In this document: in pieces, positions 32,690 through 42,726 of the stretch | Numbering within the stretch: the first letter of the stretch is position 1 | Layout: every line of letters starts with the position of its first letter | Assembly (NCBI GenBank): GCA_019321725.1 | Contig: CM033121.1 | Coordinates: 8,928,001 to 8,992,000 of the forward strand | Source of the DNA: Paulownia fortunei | Taxonomy: Eukaryota > Streptophyta > Magnoliopsida > Lamiales > Paulowniaceae | Direction of reading: 5' to 3' | Length of the DNA stretch: 64,000 nt | Translations under genes and position numbers: made by a program | The notes under the pieces: model-generated | Seen by the model: only the letters and a program-made list of their open reading frames with translations | What the model was told of the DNA's origin: nothing | Databases searched by the model: none

Positions 32690-33620
32690 TGAATTTTCAA
32701 TGGCTATCAATGCATGTAACTGAGGAGCATTAAATGCATTATAGTTATGAAACTCCCCATGTGGGGTCTAGCTAGATTCTTATCCCAATCTTTCTCAGGT
32801 CGAGATCGATGAGCTTTATTGGAATCTTTTTTTTCTCGAACTACTTTTATGTTATGGGTCCATTCCTGATCTTTTAATGCATTTATTTTCTCCTCATGTA
32901 TGTATTGTTGGGCTATTTCCATTCAATAGGTGGTTCTTTTGCTAATGTTGATGTGAAAGGTCATTCTTTAAGACTGTGAATAAAGATGTTGATCATCATG
33001 TCTATCTTGAGGTCTTAAACTTCTAAGACCTCATTAAAACCTATTGACCAAGTCTCTCAAAGACTCCTCCTCTTCTTGCCTTATCATGACAAATAGGTTG
33101 CTCATAGGATACCACCGACCCTATAGTAAACATGTGAACCACTTTTTAATATAAGTGTGGTAATAAAGATGGAAGCATTAGTAGCATCTGTTTGACCATA
33201 CAATTAAATTACATGTTCAAATATAATAAGGTGTTCTTGTACGTCTCTATTCTCATTATACTTGGAGATCAAGGAGCTTAAAATTAGGGGTGACCTCTTA
33301 AGATAATATTTCAAAACTGAAAGAGATCTTTTTTTTTACAGAGCAGATGTCACCGCTCCCATTTACTTTAACTCCTCCAACTTAGGACTTGCTTGCTCAA
33401 TTTTTCACTGAGTTCTTATATATTTTCCTCCTAATGGTGAAGACCTGGGGGACATTTAGACCTTTAAGGGATCTTGGTCATTCTCTCTCAGGAGGCCTCA
33501 CATTAGGTAAAGTGGTCTTTCTAACAACTTTCTCAGACTCATTAGCACCATCAAGTCACAAACACCGAGTCTAGCATTCCAGAAGGTTTGGATTTCTCTC
33601 ATCCAACTATTCTAAAGGCT
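32690..33620 (-). pseudogene. Tat-C gag, broken
   Basis: The Gag core on the minus strand reads LISKYNENRDVQEHLIIFEH and later NASIFITTLILKSGSHVYY (33280-33140), then RQEEEESLRDLVNRF near 33090. These match the FDG..DP.EHL and E.L..Y..RF patterns of gypsy Gag. A charged tail (YIHEEKINALKDQEWTHNI, REKKDSNKAHRSRPEKDWDK) follows at 32900-32770. Several stops. Confidence 0.82.
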
Positions 33621-33885
33621 AAATAGGGGACATGGAGGTTTAGCTTTTTTTTCTTTTTTTTTTTCTGTTTATGTTCCTAGAGTACTCACTAACTGATTTC
33701 CTATATCAAACACTCAAAATCTTGTTTCCTCATTAAGGTCATTTAGTCAGGACTCTCATCGAGTGGCTTAGGATGGATTTGGAGTAAAGGCGATGGTGAC
33801 GAAATATGTTGGGGGTTTTAACTAGTTTTCTTAGGTTTTTTGTTCATCTTGCTATGTATTTCTAACATGATTACAAGTTCAACCT

Positions 33886-33906
33886 CTTTTCCACAAACAA
33901 CGCCAA
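33886..33906 (-). other. Tat-C primer binding site
   Basis: TTGGCGTTGTTTGTGGAAAA on the minus strand abuts the 5' LTR. It is close to TTGGCGCCGTTTGTGGGAAA of related elements, with two or three changes. Confidence 0.75.
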
Positions 33907-34357
33907 TAGATTTAGGAAATCTATAATTACCTATACTATTTAGGTCAAGGAGGTAAATATCAAGTTCAGGTTGACTTACAAAATGAACACACATCAAGTT
34001 AGTCGAATTGCCCACTAACTAAGACCCTCTGATACTTAAGTTAGATTAAGGTCGTTGTGGTCACTAAGAAATGGTAAATAGAACAAGTTAAACTACCAAT
34101 TACCCTATAAAGAGTTAATGAGGGGCTATGTATAGTTTACTGTACATGTGTGGTGGTCGTTCTTGGGACAAGTGTCTTCATCTAGAATGTCTTCAGGTAT
34201 TATTGTAAGTATGATTGATGGCATCTATTACATGATGTACCCAACCTTGGGATTGGATCGAGTTAGTACTCATATAAAAAAAGACTCAGATCCTATCATA
34301 TTTGGTCATTATCAATGTTTTGGGGGTTAAAATAAAAAAAAATAGGCCTAACCCTCA
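33907..34357 (-). repeat. Tat-C 5' LTR, about 451 bp
   Basis: It aligns with 20909-21341. The left edge is set by the adjoining primer site and the right edge by CCTAACCCTCA before a TA run. Confidence 0.85.
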
Positions 34358-35022
34358 TATATATATATATATATATGAAAAAAATTGATCTCAGATCTCA
34401 ATTTTGTAAAGTTTCTTAGTTTAGTATCCTATCAAATTCGTAAACTTTCTTGGTTGAGCACCCCATAAAATTCCTAAAAGATAATTAAAAAAAATGAGTG
34501 GATTAAAGTACCTAAAACAATACACATACATATGTGGAGAATATGAATGGTATTGTTTCCTTACATTAAGCAACAAAATGACAATGGTTGTGGCATGAAA
34601 GTTAATGTAGATTCTGAAATATGGTTGGTAATAGGCTATCAAGCTTTTATGAAATCAATGAGGAACTGAAGTTAGAAGTGAATTGCGGATAAAAATACCT
34701 TACATTAAGCAACAAAAATGAAAATGGTTATGCATGAAAGTTAATGGAAATTCTGAAATATGGTTGGTAATAGGCTATCAAGCTTTAATGAAATCAATGA
34801 GGAATCAAAGTTAGAAGTGAATTGCGGATAAAAGCAACCGTTATGAAATCCAAAATATAACACCAAAATATCGACTCAAAACTTCGTAATATAATGTGTA
34901 ACATCTTCTCTTACACATATTGTAAGAAAAATAGGTTAACGGATTGCCTATTAGTGCTGACCCAACCCAAGTATAGTAAATTTATTTTGGGGTAGTAATT
35001 TTTGTTGGACAAACTACCCTAA
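34358..35022. other. Spacer between Tat-C and Copia-D
   Basis: It starts with a TA microsatellite (34358-34376) and contains a 139-bp tandem duplication at 34559-34838. I recognise no gene. Confidence 0.55.
34559..34838. repeat. Tandem duplication, 139-bp unit, two copies
   Basis: Each copy starts CCTTACATTAAGCAACAAAA and ends GTGAATTGCGGATAAAA. They share TATGGTTGGTAATAGGCTAT exactly and differ at roughly ten positions. The rest of the locus lacks this unit. Origin unknown. Confidence 0.92.
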
Positions 35023-35027
35023 ATCTC

Positions 35028-37240
35028 TGTTGGATTCGCTATAATTGCAGGGGTATACCCAGCGGAAATTAAACTTTTATCAAATATAAATTTAACCCCT
35101 CAATTTAAAACTGATTTTAATGATCGTGCTTATTCAAGTGAATATATAAATAAATATTAAATTTGGATTATACATTCCGTGCACTCCGGTTGTTGCAGAG
35201 AATGAAGCAATCAATTACTTATCCTGGACTATGAGAACTTGCAGGGATCCAAGTGTTTCCCCTCAATCAGGTCCACAATATGGAATAACAATACCAATCA
35301 AAAGAATTGGCTAATATCCTTTTAATTGTTTGCTAATCTAGAAACGGAGTAAATTTTCAAGAATAATAGCGATTAATTCTTTAAGTTTTTGAAACAATAA
35401 TATGAAAAGAATAATAACAAACTGATTTTCTTTTTCTTTCTTTTCTTTTCTTGGAGAGTAAAATAGAAGATTTTAAACAAAATATTTTTTTCTCAAATTT
35501 CTTAATTAATTATGAAATTTTCATCCCTCATATATATAGGGCTGAAAATTTTAATCATTTTCCAACTTTTGAAAAGTTTTTCAATTTTTGAACTACTTCA
35601 AAACCTTATTTTGGAAGGATTCCTAATCTTCCAATAACTTTTCTATTTTCTCTCTTCTATTGTATGTGGACTAATTTGATACTATATTAATAATCAAAAT
35701 TGTCTACATACATAGTTGATATTAATTTGAATTTAATTTGAATTTTTCAAATAATATCAAGATAGATATATATCATATATATACTATAAATATATTTATA
35801 TATAAATTAAATTTTAGTGGCCGATTTTATCCCATAAAATCGGTCACTAAATTTTTTTATCTATAAATATGTTAATTAAATAAATCATATTTATTTAATT
35901 TATTCTTTTCATATTTTAGTTGGCTTCTTAAGTGATCCGCATCAATTTTAGGCTTAAACTCAAAAATTCCCAAATCAATTCAATTGATTCAATCCTAATT
36001 TAATCAATTTAATTGATTAATTTAATTTACTGCAATTGGCCTTCCTAATCAAATTAGGTCCAATTAAATAACCTAATTACTTAATTAAATAATTTAATTT
36101 AACCACTAAATTAATTAGTATCCTTAATTAATTAATTTCCAACCATTGGATAACATCAAAATTAGAAATGTTACTTTCCATAAAGATGTGTGACCCTCTT
36201 AGGTTCACTACTAAGCTAGTAGCGGGTTTGCAATATTTGCAACTTATGAATAATAATTATTTCAATTAATTAATTCAATTAATTAATTTGCTTGAAATCA
36301 ATTCCTTAATTCCAAAAACCTCACTATCTATGAAAACACTTAGCAAGTAATCATGAAAAACTAGTTTTAGGTGAAATAGCGAGTAAACCTATTTAAGTTG
36401 CGAGTACCATACACGTACGATCCTTTCGACAACTAATCTCCCGATTAAATCTAGGGCATAGATTATAAGTCGAAACCCTTAATCATTGAATAACTGTAAT
36501 CCCATTTCAAGTTCTAATGATTCTTGATGAATCATGATTCATCCTGCCTTGGCCAAAGTCTTTGAATCACGAACTATGAAAACACAGAAGGTTCTCTTGT
36601 TTAAAAAGACAAGTGTCAAATTCTATGTTAGCTACTGACAAACCTCCATGCACATCAGTGTAACACCCAACATACCCCATTTGTTATTGTCAAGTAATCA
36701 AAAGATATATCAAAGTCCTGTAGGATGCACATAAGGCTACCATTATACCTCAAGTATGAGGACTAGTCATGTACTCTCGCAACACATAAATTCTTATTTT
36801 GACAAGTAAAGCCTCCAACTAAGAATTTCTTGCGGACCATGTTCGGTGTAGTTGTTCCCTAACAAGCACCCACATACATGCACTTGCGTCTCTATACTAA
36901 TGCTAATGGAATGTGATATTCTCGTCTCACGAGCATGCATCATATATGCGAGTCTTATTGAGCTATTTGATGTCCCATCTCAAAAAACTCTTGACTCAAA
37001 ATTTATTTAAGATGAAAGCCTTAGAGGCATATTCCATGATCGCCATCATATGCACGATCATGCCCCGTAGCTGAATTTAGTCTAAGGACTTTATCTGATG
37101 TGTAGAAATAAAAGATGCAAGACATAAGATAAATAGAATATTTTTTTTATTAATCTGATTCCCAATAAAATTATCTTTATAGAAGAAAAAGAGTATAATA
37201 CACCCAATCTAATTGGGACTTTGGGCATCCTACTCCAACA
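35028..37240 (-). repeat. Copia-D 3' LTR, 2213 bp
   Basis: It aligns along its length with 42727-44932. It is very AT-rich, with AATTAATTAATT runs near 36000-36270. It holds a near-perfect hairpin at 35815-35849. Confidence 0.96.
35815..35849. repeat. Hairpin in the Copia-D 3' LTR
   Basis: TAGTGGCCGATTTTAT, CCC, ATAAAATCGGTCACTA: arms of 16 bases with one mismatch. The same structure is at 43496-43530 with two changes. Confidence 0.88.
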
Positions 37241-37256
37241 ATCTCCCACTTGCCCA
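37241..37256 (-). other. Copia-D polypurine tract region
   Basis: The minus strand reads GCAAGTGGGAGAT immediately before the 3' LTR, a usual copia purine tract. Confidence 0.65.
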
Positions 37257-38960
37257 GCTCCAATTGCCCATATATCTTAGGCCCATCTTATCAAGATGTC
37301 CGTTGAATATCTTATGTACTAAGGGCTTAGTAAGTGGGTCTGCTACATTTTCTGATGAGGCAACTTGATCCACAATGACGCCACCTCTATCAATGATCTC
37401 TCTGATCAAGTGATATTATCTTATTATATACTTGGATCTTTGATAAGATCTTGACTTTTTTGCTTGCACAATGGCTCTATTGTTATCACAGTAAATCATA
37501 ACTAGATCAATAATGGATAGAACTACTCCCAACCCTAGAATGAAGTTTCTAATCCAAACAAGTTCTTTTGTTGCATATGATGCAGCAATATATTCAGCTT
37601 CAGTGATAGAGTCTGCAGTCGTCTCTTGCTTGGAACTCTTCCAACTGACCACACCACCATTCAAGGTGAATATGTATCTGGACATAGACTTTGAGTCATC
37701 TATATCAGATTGAAAAGAGTCTGTATATCCCTCTAGTTTTAATTCTCCATTACCATATATCATAAAGATATCATTAGTCCTTCTCAAGTACTTGAGGATC
37801 ATCTTAATAGCTTTCCAGTGTTCTTCTCCTGGATTGGACTGATATTTGCTCATGATACTCAGAGCATGTGTTATATAAGGTCTTGTACATAACATTGCAT
37901 ACATTATGCTCCCTATTGAGGAAGCAAAAGGTATGCGAGTCATCCTTTTTCTCTCTTCAGGTGTCTTGGGAGACATAACCTTAAAGAGTGAAATCCCATG
38001 ACTCTTAGGCAGGAATCCTCTCTTGGATTCCTCTATGCTAAACTTTTTTAGCACTTTGTCTATGTACATGGATTGGGATAGTCCGATCATCTTTCTAGAT
38101 CTATGTCTATAGATCTTTATCCTTAGGATAAAAGATACATCTCCCAAGTTCTTCATGGAAAATTGATTAGATAACCAAGTTCTCTTTGACTGCAACATCC
38201 CTACATCATTGCCAATGAGTAGGAGGTCATCAACGTAGAGCACAACAAATGTAACTGCACTCCCACTAACCTTCTTGTAGACACATGGTTCATCTAGGTT
38301 CTTATGAAAGTCAAACATTTTGATCGTTTCATCAAATCAGATGTTCCAACTCCTCAAAACTTGTTTGAGTCTATAAATGGATCTCTGGAGCTTGCAAACC
38401 TTTTACTTGCTCCTGCTAGATATGAAGCCTTCTAGCTACTTCATATAGATCTCATCCTTAATGTTTTCATTAAGAAAAGTGGTCTTCATATCTATTTGTC
38501 ATATCTCATAGTCATAATATGCAGATATGGCAAACAGTATATGCATGGATTTAAGCATCACTACTAGTGAAAAAATTTCCTCATAATCAATTCCTTGCTT
38601 CTGAGTATAAGGTTTTGCTACCAATCATGCCTTATAGGTCGCTATCACTCCATCTACTCTAAGTTTCTGCTTGTAGACCTATTTGCAGCCAATGGGAATA
38701 ATTTTCTTTAGTGGGTCCACCAAAGTCCATACCTTATTGGAGTACATAGAGTCCATTTCGGACTGCATAGCTTCTTGCCACTTCTTCGAGTCAATGTCAG
38801 ACATCGACTCTCCATAGCTTCTTGGATCATTATCCAAGGAGAGTCCCTCTTCTTTATTCTCTAACAAGAAGTTGTACCTCTTAGGTACCCTTGTGACCCT
38901 TTCAGATCTTCAAAGAGGTTGTGCTTTAGAGAGTCCAGCATTAGCTGGTATACCATTTAC
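37257..38960 (-). pseudogene. Copia-D reverse transcriptase and RNase H, largely preserved
   Basis: RT starts near 38790 with KKWQEAMQSEMDSMYSNKVW and runs through ATYKA, KQGIDYEEIFSLVVMLKS and QIDMKTTFLNENIKDEIYM, with stops. From 38318 to 37416 one frame is open for 300 codons: VLYVDDLLLIGND has the intact YVDD site, then FSMKNLGDVSFIL, SIGSIMYAMLCTRPYI and YQSNPGEEHWKAIKMILKYL. The RNase H part has DSKSMSRYIFTLNGGVVSWK and TEAEYIAASYATKE. After 37416 ENVADPLTKPL (near 37340) ends Pol. This is the best-preserved Pol piece in the window, but stops upstream exclude activity. Confidence 0.93.
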
Positions 38961-39004
38961 TGCATCAGTTGGGGTGTTATGTGGTTCTTGAACTTCTTCA
39001 AGTT

Positions 39005-39740
39005 CTACGACATTGCCACTTCCATTTGAAAGAAATTCTTCTTCAAGGTAGAATTCCTCGAAACAAACACCCTTTGTTCTGTGGCATCATAGAAATAGTA
39101 TCCAATAGACTCCTTTGGATACTCCACAAACTTGCATAAGCTGGATCTCATATCCAACTTATCTCCCAGTTGCTGCTTCACATAAGCAGCACACCCCCAT
39201 ACCCTAAGGTATTTATAAGAAGGTGTCTTTCCACACCACATCTCATATAGTATTTTGGGCACGACTTTAGATGGCACCCTATTTAATAGGTATGCCGCCG
39301 TTTCCAAGGCATAGCCCCAGAATGAAAGAGGCAATGAAGTGAAGCTCATCATAGATTGAACCATGTCTAGCGAGGTTCGATTCTTGCGTTCCGCAACTAC
39401 ATTGAGTTGGAGAGTAGTAGAAGGAGTCCAATGTGAGAGAATTCCATTTTCTTTTAGATAATCTAAAAATTATGTGCTTAAGTATTCACTTCCTCGATCA
39501 GATCGAAGAGTTTTCATACTTAATCCAGTTTATTTCTATACTTCGGTTCTAAATTCTTTGAACTTTTCAAATACTTCAGAGTTGTACCTTAAAAGGTATA
39601 TATAACCATACCTAGAGAAGTCATCAGTAAAGATTAAGAAGTAGTTATAGTTCCCACGGGCACTAATATTTAGTGGCCCACATACATCTATATGGATCAA
39701 ATCCAATAGATCCTTGGCTCACTCCACTTGTCCAACAAAT
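39005..39740 (-). pseudogene. Copia-D integrase core, broken
   Basis: All three catalytic acids can be read on the minus strand: LIHIDVCGPLNISARGN near 39700, MKTLRSDRGSEY near 39510, and VVAERKNRT near 39390. The open stretch 39364-39005 then gives VQSMMSFTSLPLSFWGYALE, AAYLLNRVPSK and YLRVWGCAAYV, the usual sequence after the copia core. Stops break the upstream half. Confidence 0.9.
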
Positions 39741-39864
39741 GGAGATTTAGTCATCTTTCCTTTAGGTAGAATTCACATGTTGATAGTTCTTGCTCTTCCT
39801 TTAGATCAAGCAATTATGCTAATTTGATAATCCTTTTCTCAAAAATATATCCTAATCTTGCGTG

Positions 39865-40620
39865 TCACAAGCTCATGGAACCATAATTATCTAATTTTTT
39901 CTTATTTTGTTGAATTGTGAAAATGGGGTTATGGGGAGTAACAATATATAAACAATTCGTCAAATAATCAGTATAGATAAAATCAGAACGTTTGAAATTA
40001 GAACAACTTCCATTCTCAATTAAAACCTTCTCTATCCAAAACTGGAATAGAGATAATGTTCTTAATAATATCTGGAACAAAAACATATTTATTTAAAACT
40101 ATTACAAAACCATTTCTAAAAGCTAGATTAATTGTCCCTATAGCTAATGCAGCAACTCTTGCTCCATTCCCCATCTTAAGAAATGTCTCTCGTCCATTCA
40201 GCTTCCTACTTCTTGCCATCATCTGCAATTCATTGCAGATATGTGAGCCATAATTGGTATATGATACCTAAATACTATTGTTAATCGACAAGTTAACTTC
40301 AACAAAATATATACTTGAACTCTTCAGGCTTGCAACATACTCCTTGCAATTCCTCTTTCAATGTCCTAGTTTGCCGCAGTAATGACACTTGTCATTGGCT
40401 TGAGAATAAACCTTTTTGACGCCGCCCTTAGCTTTCATTTTGTTGGGTTTAGAGGAACCCTTTCATTTCTTCTTTCATTTTTTGGGCTTTTTAGCCTTTG
40501 ATCCGGAAGAAGATCCAACAAGCAGAAGCGGCTTGTCCTTTTTCTTGGTGGACTCAACAATCTTTAACATGTTCACAAGCTTAGCAAGACTAGTCTCCAT
40601 GTTGTGAATGTTAAAGTTGA
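39865..40620 (-). pseudogene. Copia-D zinc knuckle, protease and GAG-pre-integrase, broken
   Basis: The zinc knuckle lies at about 40395-40349 as CHYCGKLGH, a stop where Trp or another residue stood, then KRNC; the Cys and His ligands are all present. The protease start, DTGCGSHIC in relatives, reads TNYGSHIC near 40240, so the catalytic Asp is lost. MARSRKLNGRETFLKMGNG and VFVPDIIKNIISIPVLDREG (40225-40020) are the protease tail and GAG-pre-integrase. Confidence 0.85.
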
Positions 40621-41133
40621 CAACAAAGGTGTCAAATGGTAAAGGCAGAGACTACAACAGAAGGTCTGTATAAAGTTCGTTCTCCATAACAACTCCAAGG
40701 GATGCCAACCTTTCAATAAGGGTTATCATCTTCAATCCATAATCATGGACTGAAGAGCCCTCAGTCATACAACATCTGAAAAGTTCTTTTGAGATCTGAT
40801 ATCTTGTCTGCCGAGTTCTTTCACCATACAACTCTTGTGGGTGAATGAGGATCCCGTAAGCAGTATCTTGATTCTCGTTCTGCCTCTGTAGTTCATTTGA
40901 CATCGATGACAGCATGTAGCATCGAGCCTATAGATTTTCATCGACATGACATAAATATCTACATAAGCCTTTGAAGTAATATCCTCTAGTGGAACCAAAT
41001 GAGGCGTAGTATCGAGGACATATGCCCTCTTTTCCGATTGAAGAACTATATTCAGGTTTCTTAGCCAATCGACAAAGTTAGGTCCAGTTAATTTATTTTG
41101 TTCAAGAATTGTTGCAAGTGGATTCTTTGCCAT
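40621..41133 (-). pseudogene. Copia-D gag
   Basis: The ATG at 41133 gives MAKNPLATILEQNKLTGPNF, then VDWLRNLNIVLQSEKRAYVL, the standard start of this Gag type. A frameshift near 40915 moves to MLSSMSNELQRQNENQ, LYGERTRQTRYQISKELFRC and MITLIERLASLGVVMENELY. The Lys-rich tail (40615-40400) leads to the zinc knuckle. Confidence 0.9.
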
Positions 41134-42710
41134 TTTAGTAGAATAAACTACAAAATATGCACGAAGTACAAAATGAGTAAACTATGGCAAAAAACATACT
41201 CATTTAATATAAGGTCTTTAATACTAAATATTTCCCACTATTTTTTTCGAATTCCATCACCTCTAATGGAATTTCGGGAAATCAAATTTCTTAGTGAGCT
41301 TGAGGTCCAATGGAAATATTCCACACCTCAATTTTATGAGCCCATGAAATATTTCTATCGGTAGTCAACTCTTTGACGATTGTATCACTATACAACCCTC
41401 AAGTTTGATTTGTTTCACTTCTTCCGATATATCTCAATTTTATGAGCCCATATAGTACTAAGTGTCAAACAATACTCATCAAACATTCGTGTAGATAGAG
41501 CATCAAGATGTCCCACAACTCATGGTTAATATAATGATGATTCCATCTCACGAGTATCTCAATGCTTGGTAGAGATCACAACTTTCCAACATAAGACCAC
41601 CCCACGACTCATGGCAAGTGATCAAGTGCGATAGCGGTGGTAATATCTCTATCTTTGATGGTAGGTATGAAACGATAGGTCCTACCTTATCCATTTTTGT
41701 TTGAAATTAAATTTTCAAAAAAAAAATTCTTTTACTTAATTTTTGTAAATTAAGTGGGGTTTAATTTTATCCAACACCTCATCTAATTTAAATTAGGTTG
41801 GTTATTTAATGTGTGACATCATAATATCATTGCGCAAGCATAAAAACATTAAATAAAATTCTAAGCATGCATCTAATACACAATTAAATAAATGGATGAT
41901 CATGAATCAATTCTATGCGGTCTATTTGAGTAAAAAATGGACCTAATGTCAGTCTAATAGTAAAAAAAATAGAATATAACCTATTCTATTACATAATTGT
42001 ATCCCATACAAATATGGGCCTTCTTTGGAATCTCCTTTTTTATTCTTCTTCGTCTTCTAATGAAAAATAAAAACCTCACCATCTATTCTACTCTCTTTAC
42101 AGAAAAGAAAATAACTTATATAGATGGAATAAGAGGCTCGCAAGCCCCTTTTTAAAACCTAAAAATATTAAATAAAATCAATCACATTGGTCCAATGGTT
42201 CATGATCATTCCATACATGCTCATAATTAACATTATATGTAATTATAAAACATGTAAATTTAGCAAATTGTTAAACGCAATTTTTTTAGCTTGGTATAAT
42301 TTTTAATTGCTTAAAAAATAATTTTTCAAAAATAATTCAAATTAATATTAAATTTTAATATTTCAAAAAATAAAAAAATAAAAAAATAAAAACCCAAAAA
42401 CGATACGACTAGCAGTGCCACTACTGCCCGTTGGACGCGCTTTAGGTGCCCTTTGTTGGGAGCCCAACACCGGGTACCAGCGGGCGCCCAGGTGCTTGCG
42501 CGCATGCAGCCATCGAGTGTCTGACACCTGATGGCCCGTTTCATCACCTTTTTTTATTTACATATTTAAACAATTTAAATAAGCAATTAAAATTATTCCA
42601 ATTAAAAATTTCTAAAAATCTGCAAAATCAAATTTTACATAATTAACACGAATTTAAACAATTTTAAAACATACATTCATAAATTCAAAATTTACTGAAT
42701 AAGCAAAACC
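41134..42710 (-). other. Copia-D untranslated leader, with a GC-rich island
   Basis: It lies between the primer site and the gag ATG, AT-rich and without frames. At 42415-42545 a GC-rich patch stands out and is listed separately. A long leader is normal for copia elements with large LTRs. Confidence 0.7.
42415..42545. other. GC-rich island in the Copia-D leader
   Basis: The ~130 bases include GGACGCGCTTTAGGTGCCC, GGGTACCAGCGGGCGCCC and GCTTGCGCGCATGC, in contrast to the A/T runs on both sides. An imperfect inverted repeat (TTGGGAGCCCAA) is present. It has no readable protein. It could be a structured RNA element of the leader or captured DNA. Confidence 0.7.
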
Positions 42711-42725
42711 GCGGCTCTGATACCA
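42711..42725 (-). other. Copia-D primer binding site (tRNA-iMet)
   Basis: TGGTATCAGAGCCGC on the minus strand, one base from the 5' LTR, is the canonical copia site and unmutated in its first 13 bases. Confidence 0.93.
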
Positions 42726-42726
42726 C

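Larger units (their letters stand above)
20909..34357 (-). mobile_element. Tat-C: long degenerate gypsy (Tat-type) element with three nested LTR insertions
   Basis: LTRs at about 20909-21341 and 33907-34357 share CTAAGACCCT, AGATTAAGGTCGTTG and GGGGCTATGT. The primer site at 33886-33906 puts the 5' end on the right. In minus-strand order there are gag (33620-32690), protease (32300-31966), RT/RNase H (29670-28100), second RNase H (28030-27600) and integrase (27440-26163). On the plus strand, between the 3' LTR and integrase, lies a long antisense frame. Nested insertions are 23046-24621, 26335-26551 and 29679-31960. Removing them leaves about 9.4 kb, a plausible Tat length. Confidence 0.92.
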
